The notes under the pieces were generated by a model, which was given only the letters and a program-made list of their open reading frames with translations, searched no databases and was not told the DNA's origin. Shown piece after piece: positions 1-9,862 of a stretch of DNA of 64,000 bases. Source of the stretch: Actinomycetes bacterium (lineage in GTDB: Bacteria > Actinomycetota > Actinomycetes > DATJPE01). The stretch's first letter is position 1, and each line of letters begins with the position of its first letter. Location: NCBI GenBank assembly GCA_035506535.1, contig DATJPE010000029.1, positions 1 to 64,000 of the forward strand, written 5' to 3'. A program made the position numbers and the translations under genes.

Positions 1-416
1 GGTTCCAGGGGATGGTGCTGCCCTGGATCGCGATCGCCCTGCTGTACGCGGCCTTCTACACCAGGCTGACGCGCAATCAGATGCTCGAGACCCTCGGCGA
101 GGACTACATCCGCATGGCCCGCGCGAAGGGGCTGCCCGAGCGGCGAGTCATCACCAAGCACTCCTTCCGGGCCGGCCTCACACCCATCGTCACCTCGGCC
201 GGGCTCGACCTCGCCGGTCTGCTGGGAGGCGCCATCGTCATCGAGCAGGTGTTCAACCTCGACGGGCTGGGGAAGCTGTCCGTCGACTCGGTCATCACCT
301 ACGACCTGCCCGTCATCGCGGCGACGGTCCTGGTCGCGGCCGTCTTCGTGATCGTGGCCAACCTGGTCGTCGACATCCTCTACGCCGCCATCGACCCGAG
401 GGTGAGGCTTGCGTGA
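1..416 (+). CDS. dppB: Dipeptide ABC transporter permease, C-terminal part (DppB type)
   Basis: Only the last part of the gene lies in the window; the frame is open from base 3 and no start is visible. The product is the inner-membrane permease of a peptide importer. It carries the cytoplasmic coupling motif typical of binding-protein-dependent permeases (EDYIRMARAKGLPERRV, encoded around 100-150), followed by two membrane segments and the PGLG-like turn seen here as DGLGKLSV. The closing IDPRVRL is characteristic of DppB rather than DppC. Its stop codon overlaps the GTG of the next gene by 4 nt, so it is translationally coupled to the ATPases. The partner permease and the binding protein must lie to the left. 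Substrate is inferred from the family only. Confidence 0.85.
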   Translation, partial: FQGMVLPWIAIALLYAAFYTRLTRNQMLETLGEDYIRMARAKGLPERRVITKHSFRAGLTPIVTSAGLDLAGLLGGAIVIEQVFNLDGLGKLSVDSVITYDLPVIAATVLVAAVFVIVANLVVDILYAAIDPRVRLA

Positions 417-1444
417 CCCAGCCCTACCTCGATGTTCGCGACCTGCGCGTCCAGTTCGGCACCGAGGACGGCATCGTCCACGCCGTCGACGGCGTCAGCT
501 TCTCGTTGGAGCGCGGCAAGACCCTCGCCATCGTGGGCGAGTCCGGGTCCGGGAAGTCGGTCACGAGCCTGGCGATCATGGGCCTGGCCGGCAAGAACGC
601 CGATGTGAGCGGCGAGATCCTCCTCGACGGGGAGGATCTGCTCACCGCGTCCAAGAGCGAGATCCGTGCGGTCCGGGGCAGCAAGGTCGCGATGATCTTC
701 CAGGACCCCCTGTCGTCGCTGCACCCCTTCTACAAGATCGGCGACCAGCTGGTCGAGGCGATGAAGGTGCACAGCAAGACGAGCAAGAAGGACGCGCGCA
801 AGCGCGCCGTGGCGATGCTGGACCGGGTCGGCATCCCCAACGCGGCGCGCCGCATCGACGAGTACCCCCACCAGCTCTCCGGCGGCATGCGGCAGCGCGT
901 CGTCATCGCCATGGCGCTGATCAACAGCCCGTCGCTCGTCATCGCCGACGAGCCGACGACCGCGCTCGACGTCACGGTCCAGGCGCAGATCCTCGAGCTG
1001 CTGAACGACCTCCAGAAGGAGTTCGGTACGGCGATCGTGCTCATCACCCACGACTTGGGTGTCGTCGCCAACGTGGCCGACGAGGTCGCCGTCATGTACG
1101 GGGGACGGATCGTGGAGCAGGCACCGATCCACGACATCTTCTACGCGCCGGAGATGCCGTACACCCTCGGCCTGCTCTCCTCCCTGCCCCGCCTCGACCG
1201 GCCCTCGAGCCGGCTCGACCCGATCGCCGGGCAGCCGCCCTCGCTCATCCGGCTCCCGAAGGGGTGTGTCTTCCGGCCGCGGTGCACCTATTACGACCAG
1301 GTGCCGGACAATCGCTGCGGCACCGAACGACCTGAGCTGCTGCCCACCTCTCCGGAGCACCTCGTGCGCTGCCACCTGACCCCTGCCCAGCGCCGCCGGA
1401 TCGCGGACGAGGCCCTGGCGGCGCACACGGGAGCGACCCCGTGA
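413..1444 (+). CDS. dppD: Dipeptide/oligopeptide ABC transporter ATPase (DppD type)
   Basis: ATP-hydrolysing subunit of a peptide importer, 343 aa. Walker A GESGSGKS is at residues 42-49, the Q-loop glutamine at 97, the signature LSGGMRQ at 155-161 and Walker B ending in ADE at 178-180, followed by the TTALD D-loop. The C-terminal region is the oligopeptide-type extension with a run of cysteines (GCVFRPRC and a later RCH), which distinguishes this family from amino-acid importers. GTG start overlaps the permease stop (GTGA) and its own stop overlaps the next ATPase in the same way, so permease and both ATPases form one operon. All catalytic motifs look intact. Confidence 0.92.
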   Translation: MTQPYLDVRDLRVQFGTEDGIVHAVDGVSFSLERGKTLAIVGESGSGKSVTSLAIMGLAGKNADVSGEILLDGEDLLTASKSEIRAVRGSKVAMIFQDPLSSLHPFYKIGDQLVEAMKVHSKTSKKDARKRAVAMLDRVGIPNAARRIDEYPHQLSGGMRQRVVIAMALINSPSLVIADEPTTALDVTVQAQILELLNDLQKEFGTAIVLITHDLGVVANVADEVAVMYGGRIVEQAPIHDIFYAPEMPYTLGLLSSLPRLDRPSSRLDPIAGQPPSLIRLPKGCVFRPRCTYYDQVPDNRCGTERPELLPTSPEHLVRCHLTPAQRRRIADEALAAHTGATP

Positions 1445-2478
1445 CCACCGCGACAGACCCCCTGCTCCGGGTCACCGACCTGAAGACCTGGTTCCCGATC
1501 ACCGCCGGAGTGTTCAAGAAGCACATCGGAGACGTCAAGGCGGTCAACGGCGTCAGCCTCACCGTCGATCCGGGCGAGACAGTGGGGCTGGTCGGTGAGA
1601 GCGGTTGCGGCAAGAGCACCGCCGGTCGCTCGATGCTCAAGCTGATCGAGCCCACCGGAGGCACGGTCGAGTTCGACGGCCAGGACATCACCGCGCTCTC
1701 CCGCAAGGACATGGTCCCTCTGCGGCGCGAGATGCAGATGATCTTCCAGGACCCGTACTCGTCGCTGAACCCGCGGCACACCGTCGGCGGGATCATCGCG
1801 GCCCCATTCATCATCCAGGGCATCAAGCCCGAGGGGGGCATCAAGAAGGCCGTCCAGGACCTGATGAGCCGGGTGGGCCTGAACCCAGAGCACTACAACC
1901 GCTACCCCAACGAGTTCTCCGGTGGTCAGCGCCAGCGGATCGGCATCGCCCGAGCGGTGGCGCTACAGCCGAGGCTCATCGTCTGCGACGAGCCGGTCTC
2001 CGCTCTCGACGTCTCGATCCAGGCCCAGGTCATCAACCTGCTCGAGGACCTGCAGGACGAGTACGGGCTGGCGTACGTGTTCATCGCCCACGACCTGTCC
2101 GTGGTCCGCCACATCGCCGACCGGGTCATGGTCATGTACCTCGGCAAGCTGGTCGAGGTCGCCGACTCCGAGGAGCTCTACCGCTCACCTCGTCACCCGT
2201 ACAGCGTGGCCCTGCTCTCCGCGGTCCCGGTGCCCGACCCGATCCGGGAGGCGGCCCGGGAGCGGATCCTGCTCACGGGCGACCTGCCGAGCCCGAGCGA
2301 CCCGCCGTCCGGGTGCGTCTTCCGGACGCGCTGCTGGAAGGCCCAGGAGATCTGCGCCACGGAGGAGCCGCCGCTGCGCGAGCTGGCCTCGCGTCACCAG
2401 GTCGCCTGCCACTTCCCGGAGCAGCCGGACCGCGGCGAGTCCATCGTCGCGCCGGGCGTCGCCGCCGCCGACGCCTGA
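1441..2478 (+). CDS. dppF: Dipeptide/oligopeptide ABC transporter ATPase (DppF type)
   Basis: Second ATPase of the peptide importer, 345 aa. Walker A GESGCGKS is at residues 52-59, the Q-loop in [11 protein letters not shown] around 103, signature FSGGQRQ at 159-165 and Walker B near 183-188. The N-terminus ([10 protein letters not shown] followed by a short VKAV insertion) is the DppF/OppF pattern, against DppD for the upstream gene. A C-terminal oligopeptide domain with GCVFRTRC is present. GTG start overlaps the previous stop by 4 nt. It is the last gene of the operon; it ends 9 bp from the convergent peptidase gene, and no clear terminator hairpin is seen in that gap. Confidence 0.92.
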   Translation: MTTATDPLLRVTDLKTWFPITAGVFKKHIGDVKAVNGVSLTVDPGETVGLVGESGCGKSTAGRSMLKLIEPTGGTVEFDGQDITALSRKDMVPLRREMQMIFQDPYSSLNPRHTVGGIIAAPFIIQGIKPEGGIKKAVQDLMSRVGLNPEHYNRYPNEFSGGQRQRIGIARAVALQPRLIVCDEPVSALDVSIQAQVINLLEDLQDEYGLAYVFIAHDLSVVRHIADRVMVMYLGKLVEVADSEELYRSPRHPYSVALLSAVPVPDPIREAARERILLTGDLPSPSDPPSGCVFRTRCWKAQEICATEEPPLRELASRHQVACHFPEQPDRGESIVAPGVAAADA

Positions 2479-2487
2479 GAAGCAGCC

Positions 2488-4569
2488 CTAGCGGACCCCG
2501 AGCGCGTCCTTCAGGAAGCTCACCTGCAGCAGGAGCAGGTTCTCGGACACGACCTCCTGCGGGGTGAGGTGGGTGATGCCGGACAGCGGCAGCACCTGGT
2601 GCGGTCGTCCCGCGGCGAGCAGCGCGCTGGAGAGCCGCAGCGTGTGGGCCGGCAGCACGTTGTCGTCGGCCAGGCCGTGGATCACCATCAGCGGGCGGCG
2701 CAGCTCGGCGGCGAGGTCGAGCAGGGAGCTGCGCGCGTATGCCTCCGGGTTCTCCTGCGGCAGACCGAGGTAGCGCTCGGTGTACGCCGTGTCGTAGAGC
2801 GTCCACTCGGTCACCGGCGCGCCCGCGACGGCGGCGTGGAAGACGTCAGGACGGCGCAGGACGGCCAGGGCGGCCAGGTACCCGCCGAAGGACCAGCCGC
2901 GGATGCCCACGCGACCGAGGTCCAGCGCACCCGGGTACGCCTTCGCGGCGGCCTCCAGTGCAGCGACCTGCCCCTCCAGGGCCGGGGTGGCCAGGTCGAG
3001 GCGGACCGCCCGCTCCCATGACGGCGATCCGGGCGCCCCGGGGCCATCCCCGATGACGACCGCGAAACCCTGGTCGGCGAACCACTGGTCCTCGAGGTAG
3101 GCCCGCCCGGCGTAGGTGACTTCCGCGTGGTGCGGGCCCCCGTAGGGGGCCATGAGGACCGGCAACGGAGCGTCCTCGGCGTTCCAGCCGGTGGGCAGCA
3201 GCACGGCAGTGCGCACCCGGTCGCCGGGGACGAACGCCGGTGCCGCCTGAATCGGCGGCTCCGCGGCGAGGACCCGTGGCGCCTCGAGCGTGGAGCCGTC
3301 GGCTCGCATCACCGCGAAGTGCGGTGCAGGGGAGTCGATGGTCTCGCTGCGTACGACCGTGGTGCCCCCGGCTCGCCTGGCCGCGGACATGCCCGAGCCC
3401 AGGCCGGTGAGGCTGCCGTCGCGGCCGAGCAGGTACGCGCGCCGCTCCACCGGGTCCTCACCGGCGAGCAGCAGGACCGCGTCGTCGGCCACGTCGAGGA
3501 CGGCGCGGACCTGCAAGGCCTCGGGGGTCAGGGCCTCGCCGTCGGCGAAGAGCCGATAGCTGTCGGCCTGCACCTCGACCGTGAGGACTCGCTCGCCCCA
3601 CCAGCACGGAGTCCCCGGGACGACATCCACCCACGACGGGTCGGTGATCTCGAGCTGCTCCTTGGGCGCTGCCGGGTCCTCGACCGACAGGACCAGCTGC
3701 CGCTGCTGGCGGCGATCCATCAGCGAGACCAGCGCCGGTCGGGCCGGTGTCCACGACACGCCGACGAGGTAGGGCAGGGCCTCGTGGTCCCACGGCACCT
3801 CGGTGCGTCCCCCGTCGAGCGCGACGTACCACAGGGCCACCTCTGCGTTGGCGGTCCCGGCCGCGGGGTAGCGGTGCTCGTGCGGGCGCTGGTCGGGGTT
3901 GGCCGGGTCGGCGATCCAGAACGTCCGCACCGGGCGCTCGTCGACCTGCGCCACCAGCAGGCCGGTGGACTCCGGGGACCACCACATGCCATGGAAGCGG
4001 TCGAGCTCCTCGGCCGCGACGAACTCGGCGAGCCCCCAGGACTCCTCCTCCGACGCCGGGGCGCACAGGGTCCGCGCCTCGTCCCCGTCGATGCTGACGA
4101 CGTGGACCGTGCGGCGCGCCACGTACGCGACCCACTGGCCGTCCGGGGAGACCTGCGGGTCCGCGACCGGGGTCTCCGCCGGGATCTCCCGCACCCCCGC
4201 GTCGCCCACCAGGTCCGCGACGAACAGCCGCGAGGAGAGCGCGAAGACCGCTCGGGTGGCCGCGGCGTCGGTGCTGTACGCCGTCACGCCTGCCCCGACC
4301 TCGCGGGAGCGCTCGCGCCGCGCGCGCTCGTCGTCGCTCAGATGCTCCTCGCCCTGGGCGAGCAGGGCCGCGGGGTCGGCGACGAGGCGCTCCTCCCCCG
4401 ACGCGACGTCGAGGACCCACAGGCGGCCCACCCGGTCGACGCCGGAGGTGCTGCGCACGAACGTCACGCGCGCGCCGTCCGGGGAGATGGTGATCCCACG
4501 GGGGACGCCGAGGGTGAAGCGCATCGTGCGGGCGAGCAGGCGCGGGAAGCTGGGCGAGTCGTTGGTCAC
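2488..4569 (-). CDS. S9 family peptidase (prolyl oligopeptidase / DPP IV-like)
   Basis: Predicted serine peptidase of 693 aa cleaving after proline in short peptides. The N-terminal two thirds have the repetitive blade-like pattern of a DPP IV-type beta-propeller. The C-terminal third is an alpha/beta hydrolase with nucleophile motif GWSFGG (Ser about 560), Asp about 635 in HGLADDN and His about 667 in ITHLTP, so the triad looks complete. No signal peptide is evident, suggesting a cytoplasmic enzyme. The start is taken as GTG at 4569; an upstream in-frame start would run into mshB. A CAGGAT six bases before this GTG is one mismatch from the leaderless -10 pattern seen elsewhere. It sits beside a peptide importer, which fits peptide use, but that link is inference. 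Confidence 0.85.
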   Translation of the reverse strand: MTNDSPSFPRLLARTMRFTLGVPRGITISPDGARVTFVRSTSGVDRVGRLWVLDVASGEERLVADPAALLAQGEEHLSDDERARRERSREVGAGVTAYSTDAAATRAVFALSSRLFVADLVGDAGVREIPAETPVADPQVSPDGQWVAYVARRTVHVVSIDGDEARTLCAPASEEESWGLAEFVAAEELDRFHGMWWSPESTGLLVAQVDERPVRTFWIADPANPDQRPHEHRYPAAGTANAEVALWYVALDGGRTEVPWDHEALPYLVGVSWTPARPALVSLMDRRQQRQLVLSVEDPAAPKEQLEITDPSWVDVVPGTPCWWGERVLTVEVQADSYRLFADGEALTPEALQVRAVLDVADDAVLLLAGEDPVERRAYLLGRDGSLTGLGSGMSAARRAGGTTVVRSETIDSPAPHFAVMRADGSTLEAPRVLAAEPPIQAAPAFVPGDRVRTAVLLPTGWNAEDAPLPVLMAPYGGPHHAEVTYAGRAYLEDQWFADQGFAVVIGDGPGAPGSPSWERAVRLDLATPALEGQVAALEAAAKAYPGALDLGRVGIRGWSFGGYLAALAVLRRPDVFHAAVAGAPVTEWTLYDTAYTERYLGLPQENPEAYARSSLLDLAAELRRPLMVIHGLADDNVLPAHTLRLSSALLAAGRPHQVLPLSGITHLTPQEVVSENLLLLQVSFLKDALGVR

Positions 4570-4610
4570 GCACCGATCCTGCCAGTCGCGCGCCGCTCCG
4601 GTGACTGTCG

Positions 4611-4616
4611 TAGCGT
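4611..4616 (+). promoter_or_regulatory. Predicted -10 element of leaderless mshB
   Basis: TAGCGT ends 6 nt before the mshB ATG, and no Shine-Dalgarno sequence fits in between, so transcription would begin at or next to the A of the start codon. No convincing -35 is visible. Confidence 0.5.
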
Positions 4617-4622
4617 GCGGCC

Positions 4623-5516
4623 ATGACCGATGTCCTGGCCGCACGCCGCGCGATCTTCGTGCATGCGCACCCCGACGACGAGTCGATCGCCAACGGAGCG
4701 ACGATGGCCCGCTACGCCGCGGAGGGAGTGCACGTCACTCTCGTGACCTGCACCCGGGGCGAGGAGGGCGAGGTCCTCGTGCCCGCTCTCGAGCACCTCG
4801 CCGCCCAGCACACCGACGAGCTGGGCGCCCACCGGGAGCAGGAGCTCGCCGCGGCGATGGCCGAGCTCGGGGTCGAGGACCACCGCTTCCTCGGCGGAGC
4901 CGGTCGCTACCGTGACAGCGGGATGATGGGTGAGCCGACCAACTCACGCCCCGACTGCTTCTGGCAGGCCGACGTCGACGAGGCGGCGGGTCACCTGGTG
5001 GCGGTGCTTCGCGAGGTACGTCCCCAGGTCCTGGCGACGTACAACGCCAACGGTGGCTATGGGCACCCGGACCACATCCAGGCCCACCGGGTGGCGATGC
5101 GGGCGGTGGAGCTCAGCGCCGATCCGACGTACCGTCCCGAGCTCGGCGAGGCGTGGCTGGTGGCCAAGGTCTACGAGAGCGCCCTGCCCCGCTCGTACAT
5201 GGAGCGCGGGCTGGAGGCGATGAAGGCCAGCGGGACGGACTTCTTCGGGGTCGACTCCGTCGACGACTTCCCGTTCGTTGATCCCGACGAGTCGGTGACC
5301 ACGCGAGTGGACGCCCGGGCGTACGAGCCGGTGAAGATGCGCGCGCTCGCCGCGCACGCGACCCAGGTCACCGTCGACGGCCCGTTCTTCGCCCTGTCCA
5401 ACAACGTCGGGCAGGAGGCGTGGGGCTATGAGTTCTACCGGCTCGTCCAGGGGCGGACCGCGGCTCCCTTCGACGAGGACGGGCGCGAGGACGGGCTCTT
5501 CAACGGCCTGGAGTGA
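4623..5516 (+). CDS. mshB: Mycothiol biosynthesis deacetylase MshB (GlcNAc-Ins deacetylase)
   Basis: Zinc-dependent deacetylase removing acetate from N-acetylglucosaminyl-inositol, the second committed step of mycothiol synthesis in the cytoplasm. The 297-aa protein has the LmbE/PIG-L motif AHPDDE at 15-20 (H16 and D19 as zinc ligands, D18 as catalytic base) and third ligand H151 in GYGHPDH. The segments [13 protein letters not shown] (89-101) and [10 protein letters not shown] with ALSNN near the C-terminus match MshB rather than the amidase Mca, which is the main alternative. Mycothiol is confined to actinobacteria, so the gene also places the organism. It diverges from the S9 peptidase gene. 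Confidence 0.9.
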   Translation: MTDVLAARRAIFVHAHPDDESIANGATMARYAAEGVHVTLVTCTRGEEGEVLVPALEHLAAQHTDELGAHREQELAAAMAELGVEDHRFLGGAGRYRDSGMMGEPTNSRPDCFWQADVDEAAGHLVAVLREVRPQVLATYNANGGYGHPDHIQAHRVAMRAVELSADPTYRPELGEAWLVAKVYESALPRSYMERGLEAMKASGTDFFGVDSVDDFPFVDPDESVTTRVDARAYEPVKMRALAAHATQVTVDGPFFALSNNVGQEAWGYEFYRLVQGRTAAPFDEDGREDGLFNGLE

Positions 5517-5625
5517 CGGCCGCAGGCCGGCCCGCCCTTGATCCGCCGAACGGGTGAACGGGGCAGACACCCCCCACCGGTCGGGAAAGACTCGGGGTTC
5601 GGACCCTGTGGAGGGAGGCGATCCG

Positions 5626-7584
5626 GTGGCGAGCGAGGCATCCGGCCTGCACGTCCTCGATGCGGCCAAGGCGGACGTCGGCCGCACCCGGGAGCGGGCC
5701 CGGCAGCGCCGGCTGACGCGGCTCGCGCTCTGGCTCGGCGTCCCGACGCTGTTCCTCTGGTACCGCCTCGCGGACCGCCGGCCCTTCAACGTGCTCGCGA
5801 TGCCATCGGTCCCGATCAACGTCCTGGTCTACCTGCTCTTCTTCGGCGCCCTCGGCGCGGTGGCGCTGGTCCCGATGCTCATGGCGCGGCGCTCCCCGCA
5901 CGTGACGTTCAGCCCGGAACAGATCGACATCAGGCTCAGCGACGTGGTCGGGATCGAGCCGGTCAAGGAGGAGGTGGTCCGCTCCCTCAACCTCTTCCTG
6001 GCGCACAAGCAGTTCGCCGACACGATGGGCGGCACGCCGCGGCGCGGCCTGCTCTTCGAGGGCGCTCCGGGAACCGGCAAGACCCACCTTGCCAAGGCGA
6101 TGGCCCGCGAGGCGGGGGTGCCCTTCCTGTTCGTCTCCGGCACGTCCTTCCAGAACATGTACTACGGCGCGACCGCGTGGAAGATCCGGGCCTACTTCAA
6201 GGCCCTGCGCAAGGCGGCGCGCACCGAGGGCGGTGCGATCGGCTTCATCGAGGAGATCGACGCCATCGCGGTCGCCCGCGGTGGGCTGGGGGCCACGGCG
6301 ATGCCCGACGTCGCCCGCATGGTCTCCTGCTGCGGAGGGCTCGAGGGGCTGCCGAGCCTGTACGGTCAGCCGGCCACGACCGTTCACCCCAACATCACCA
6401 GCGAGGGCGTCGGCGGCGTCGTGAACGAGCTGCTGGTGCAGATGCAGTCCTTCGACACGCCAACCGGGTGGCAGCGCCTGCGCGCGTGGGGGGTCGACCA
6501 CGTCAACCCGCTGCTTCCGGCCTCGCGCCAGCTGCACAAGCCGAAGCCGAGTCCCACGAACGTGCTGATCATCGCGGCGACCAACCGGGCTGACAACCTC
6601 GACCCCGCCCTGCTGCGTCCCGGACGCTTCGACCGCCGACTCACCTTCGAGCCCCCGGACAAGGCCGGCCGTCGCGAGCTCGTCGACTTCTTCCTCGCCC
6701 GCAAGGCGCACCACCTGGAGCTGGACGAGGACGAGCAGCGTGACCAGCTGGCGAGCGTGACCCAGGGCTACACGCCGGTGATGATCGAGCACGTCTTCGA
6801 CGAGGCGCTGGTCAACGCGATGCGGCGCGGCGACGAGATGATGAACCGCCGAGACGTCGAGCGGGCACGCCTCGTCGAGGAGGTCGGCATGGGCCAGCCC
6901 GTGGCCTACACCGACCACGAGGCGCGCCTCATCGCCACCCACGAGTCCGGACACGCCACGGTCGCGTGGCTCGTGGCGCCGTACCGGCGCCTGGAGGTCC
7001 TGACCATCATCAAGCGGCGCTCGGCGCTGGGGATGCTGGCGCACGGGGACGCGGCCGACGTCTACACGCGCTCCCGGTCGGAGCTTGTGCACCTCATCCA
7101 GATCGCCATGGGGGGCCAGTGCGCGGAGGAGATCTTCTTCGGCGACGTCTCCACCGGCCCGGGCGGGGACCTGCTCTATGCGACGAACGTCGCGGCGCAG
7201 ATGGTCGGCGCGGCGGGCATGACCGACACCCTGGTGTCCCTCGGCGCGGTCCAGGGGTCCGCCTTCAACGACACCAACCTCGTGGGCAGGGTGCTCGCCG
7301 ACGCTGACGGCCGCCGCCGCGTCGAGGACCTGCTCCAGCAGCAGAAGATGGTCGCGTCGAGCCTGCTGAACGCGAACAAGCACCTCGTGGAGGCGCTGCG
7401 CGACGCGCTGCTGGAGCGCCACGAGCTCGTGGGGCGCGAGATCACCGCCGTGCTCGAGGCCGCGCGCGACGCGCACGAGCGCCGCGGGTCGAGCACCATG
7501 GCAGGCCTCATCGACCTCCGTGACGCGGCACCTGCGCAGCCCGCCTCCGTCGCCCCCGCCCCGCCGGCCGCTGAGTCCGAATGA
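5626..7584 (+). CDS. FtsH-like membrane AAA+ zinc metalloprotease, divergent paralogue
   Basis: Predicted membrane-bound ATP-dependent protease, 652 aa. Two hydrophobic segments (about 31-47 and 63-88) precede the AAA+ domain: Walker A GAPGTGKT 146-153, aromatic pore loop MYYG near 178-181, Walker B region IGFIEEID 205-212 with Glu where FtsH has the first Asp, and arginine fingers at 331/334. About 60 extra residues lie between Walker B and the helix resembling NELLVQM, with a second insertion before the sensor AATNR. The peptidase has HESGH at 439-443 and third ligand D515, so proteolysis should be intact. Start chosen at GTG 5626 because GAGGGAGG lies 7 nt upstream; an ATG at 5554 has no such site. 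The stop codon falls inside a dispersed hairpin repeat. Probably not the essential FtsH. Confidence 0.8.
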   Translation: MASEASGLHVLDAAKADVGRTRERARQRRLTRLALWLGVPTLFLWYRLADRRPFNVLAMPSVPINVLVYLLFFGALGAVALVPMLMARRSPHVTFSPEQIDIRLSDVVGIEPVKEEVVRSLNLFLAHKQFADTMGGTPRRGLLFEGAPGTGKTHLAKAMAREAGVPFLFVSGTSFQNMYYGATAWKIRAYFKALRKAARTEGGAIGFIEEIDAIAVARGGLGATAMPDVARMVSCCGGLEGLPSLYGQPATTVHPNITSEGVGGVVNELLVQMQSFDTPTGWQRLRAWGVDHVNPLLPASRQLHKPKPSPTNVLIIAATNRADNLDPALLRPGRFDRRLTFEPPDKAGRRELVDFFLARKAHHLELDEDEQRDQLASVTQGYTPVMIEHVFDEALVNAMRRGDEMMNRRDVERARLVEEVGMGQPVAYTDHEARLIATHESGHATVAWLVAPYRRLEVLTIIKRRSALGMLAHGDAADVYTRSRSELVHLIQIAMGGQCAEEIFFGDVSTGPGGDLLYATNVAAQMVGAAGMTDTLVSLGAVQGSAFNDTNLVGRVLADADGRRRVEDLLQQQKMVASSLLNANKHLVEALRDALLERHELVGREITAVLEAARDAHERRGSSTMAGLIDLRDAAPAQPASVAPAPPAAESE

Positions 7585-7630
7585 ACGCGGCGTTCCTCCA
7601 ATAGGTCCGGAGCAACGTCGCGTTCAGTCG
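7579..7630. repeat. Dispersed hairpin repeat, copy A (degenerate)
   Basis: Arms 7579-7594 and 7614-7629 pair at 14 of 16 positions. The left arm and loop (GAATGAACGCGGCGTT and CTCCAATAGGT) are identical to the copies at 28417 and 32400. Here the TGA inside the left arm serves as the stop codon of the FtsH-like gene. Confidence 0.8.
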
Positions 7631-7700
7631 AAGACATCGGGCGGCGGGGGACCACCCGAACGGCCTACAGGAGCGCGCCCGAGCCGCCGATGACCTGCAC

Positions 7701-8207
7701 GTGCAGGAAGCCGCGACCGTCTCAGACCGCGAGCCGGGGGATCCCGGCGAGCCGGTCGAGGTCGTCCCCGACGCGATCGTGGTGCGCCTGGGAGTCGCCC
7801 GGTACGCCGTCCCGATGGCCGACGTCGCCGAGGTGGTGCCGGTGCCGGCCGTCACGCGGGTCCCTGGGATGCCCACCTGGCTCGCCGGGGTCGTCAACTG
7901 GCGCGGGCACGTGCTGCCGGTCCTCGACCTGCGCCCGGTGCTCGGCGAGCCGACCAGCCCGCTGCCGACGAGCGCGCGCGTCGTCGTCCTCACCCGCGAC
8001 GGGATCGAGGCCGGCCTGCTCGTCGAGCTGATCACCGGACTTCTGACGCCCTCCCAGGCCGCCGCGCTCCCCACCCCCTCGACTGCCTCCACGGGCGCCG
8101 TCGAGCTCGTCCATGGCGTCGTGGACTCGGGCGGCCCGGTCTCCCTGCTCGACGCCGAAGCCGTCCTCGACCTCCGCCGTTCCCTGCCGTCGACCCGACG
8201 CAGCTGA
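7701..8207 (+). CDS. cheW: CheW-like chemosensory coupling protein
   Basis: Single CheW-type SH3-like domain of about 168 aa that would bridge receptor and CheA in a chemosensory array. The recognisable core runs from the hydrophobic strand [24 protein letters not shown], through [24 protein letters not shown], which is the CheW hallmark, to a C-terminal GLLVELI strand. The protein is slightly longer than typical CheW at both ends. The start is uncertain: GTG 7701 is used, but no Shine-Dalgarno sequence supports it. It lies 17 bp before the receptor gene and in the same direction as receptor, CheA and regulator, so it very probably belongs to that operon. Confidence 0.8.
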   Translation: MQEAATVSDREPGDPGEPVEVVPDAIVVRLGVARYAVPMADVAEVVPVPAVTRVPGMPTWLAGVVNWRGHVLPVLDLRPVLGEPTSPLPTSARVVVLTRDGIEAGLLVELITGLLTPSQAAALPTPSTASTGAVELVHGVVDSGGPVSLLDAEAVLDLRRSLPSTRRS

Positions 8208-8224
8208 CCAGCCCAGGAACCGAC

Positions 8225-9862
8225 ATGACCGCAGTCGAGAAGAGCCCCGAGCCCACGCACCGCCGCTTCACCGCGATGATCATGCGCGAGGCGGCCGCCG
8301 TCGAGAGCCCGCGCCGGCTGTTCCTCACCACGAGCGGCGTGCTCGCGGTGCAGCTGCTCGTCACCGCCGTCGCCCTGGCCCTCGGGACGGCCGGTAGCCG
8401 CGGGCTCTACGTCACGTTGGGCATTGGGGTCGTCCTCGTGCTCGCCGGCTTCGTCCTGGCCGCCGTGTACACCGGAGAGGGCACCGTCCCCCCGATCCCG
8501 CTGCGCATGCTGGTCGTGGTCGCCGACGTCGCATGGTGCGCGGCCCTCGTCAGTGTCTCCGACGGACTGAGCGGCCCGCTGTGGGCGACGGCGCTCCTGC
8601 TGGTCATCTTCGCGGTCGACATCAGCGACGGCCGGCTGGCTCTGGTATTCGGCGTGTTCGTCCTGCTCGCGTTCGTGCTGGCCGCTCAGCTGGGCGGCCC
8701 GCTGGTCCGCGACGACACCCCGCTCCTCGCCGTCGCCTGCATCCTGCAGGCGGCCGCGGTCGTGTTCTGCTGGGGCCTGTCGGCCTCGCTGCGGGCCCGC
8801 CAGAAGGAGATGCTCGCCGACCAGCAGCTGCTGGCCGAGCAGGTCGCGCTCCTGTCCGAGGCGCTCGGGCGTGCCGCCGAGGGCGACCTCAACCAGGCCA
8901 GCGTCCTCGCGAGCGAGCGCGTGGTCTCCGCGGGCGCGATCGGGCAGCTCGCGCTCCGCTTCAACGACACCGTCGGCAACCTGCGGCACCTGGTCGAGCA
9001 GATCCGCGACGCCGGTGACCAGATCTCGGTGTCGGCCGGCCAGCTGCTGGCCACCGCCGAGGAGCATGCCGCCAGCGCCACCGAGCAGTCCAGCGCCGTG
9101 ACGGAGACGTCGAGCACGATCGAGGAGCTCGCGGCGACCGCGGCCCAGATCGCCGACACGGCCGAGTCGGTGGCCCGGTACGCCTCCGAGACCCTGCGTC
9201 ACGCCGAGCACGGCCGCAGCGCGGTCGCGGCCAGCGTGGAGGCGATGGACTCCATCGCCCAGCGCGTGGACTCGATCGCCGCCCGGGCCCTCGGCCTGGG
9301 GGAGAAGAGCCAGGAGATCGGGCGGATCCTCGTCGTCATCGACGACATGAGCGACCAGACCAACCTGCTGGCGCTCAACGCGGCCATCGAGGCCGCGAGG
9401 GCAGGGGAGCACGGCCGCGGTTTCGCCGTCGTCGCGAGCGAGGTGCGCAAGCTCGCCGAGCGCGCCCAGGAGTCCACCGGCCAGATCCAGTCCATCGTGG
9501 CGCAGATCCAGGCCGAGACCAACGCGACCATTCTCGCGTCCGAGGAGGGGGCCCGGGAGGTGCACGCGGGGGCGGCGCTGGCTCGCGACGTGGTCGACGC
9601 CCTCGAGCGCATCTCCGGCATGGTCGACGAGACGACCACCGCCGCCCAGGAGATCTCGATCGCCACCCAGCAGCAGCGCTCCGCGTCCGAGCAGGTCGTG
9701 GCGGCGATGAGCCAGGTCTCCGACGCCTCCCGCCAGTACGCCATCGGCTCGAAGCAGACGGCGACCTCGGCGGCCCAGCTGACCTCGCTCTCCGACCAGC
9801 TCCGCGAGGAGATCGCCCGCTTCAAGGTCGGGGACGACGGCGGGGTCGGGGCCCGACGGTGA
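8225..9862 (+). CDS. Methyl-accepting chemotaxis-type receptor with six-TM N-terminus
   Basis: Membrane receptor of 545 aa. Six hydrophobic segments (about 35-54, 60-82, 93-112, 117-134, 137-155, 166-186) replace the usual two TMs plus periplasmic sensor, so sensing is probably within the membrane or of the membrane state. A HAMP-like linker (about 190-260) leads into a long coiled coil. The signalling tip, about 371-420, has the conserved [20 protein letters not shown] and [12 protein letters not shown] segments that contact CheA and CheW. There is no C-terminal pentapeptide tether for CheR. ATG start is preceded by AGGAA. It ends in a GTGA overlap with cheA. Ligand unknown. Confidence 0.88.
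   Translation: MTAVEKSPEPTHRRFTAMIMREAAAVESPRRLFLTTSGVLAVQLLVTAVALALGTAGSRGLYVTLGIGVVLVLAGFVLAAVYTGEGTVPPIPLRMLVVVADVAWCAALVSVSDGLSGPLWATALLLVIFAVDISDGRLALVFGVFVLLAFVLAAQLGGPLVRDDTPLLAVACILQAAAVVFCWGLSASLRARQKEMLADQQLLAEQVALLSEALGRAAEGDLNQASVLASERVVSAGAIGQLALRFNDTVGNLRHLVEQIRDAGDQISVSAGQLLATAEEHAASATEQSSAVTETSSTIEELAATAAQIADTAESVARYASETLRHAEHGRSAVAASVEAMDSIAQRVDSIAARALGLGEKSQEIGRILVVIDDMSDQTNLLALNAAIEAARAGEHGRGFAVVASEVRKLAERAQESTGQIQSIVAQIQAETNATILASEEGAREVHAGAALARDVVDALERISGMVDETTTAAQEISIATQQQRSASEQVVAAMSQVSDASRQYAIGSKQTATSAAQLTSLSDQLREEIARFKVGDDGGVGARR

Noticed and set aside
4623-5516. Mycothiol S-conjugate amidase (Mca) for the LmbE-family gene
   Set aside because: The [11 protein letters not shown] and ALSNN segments fit MshB better.
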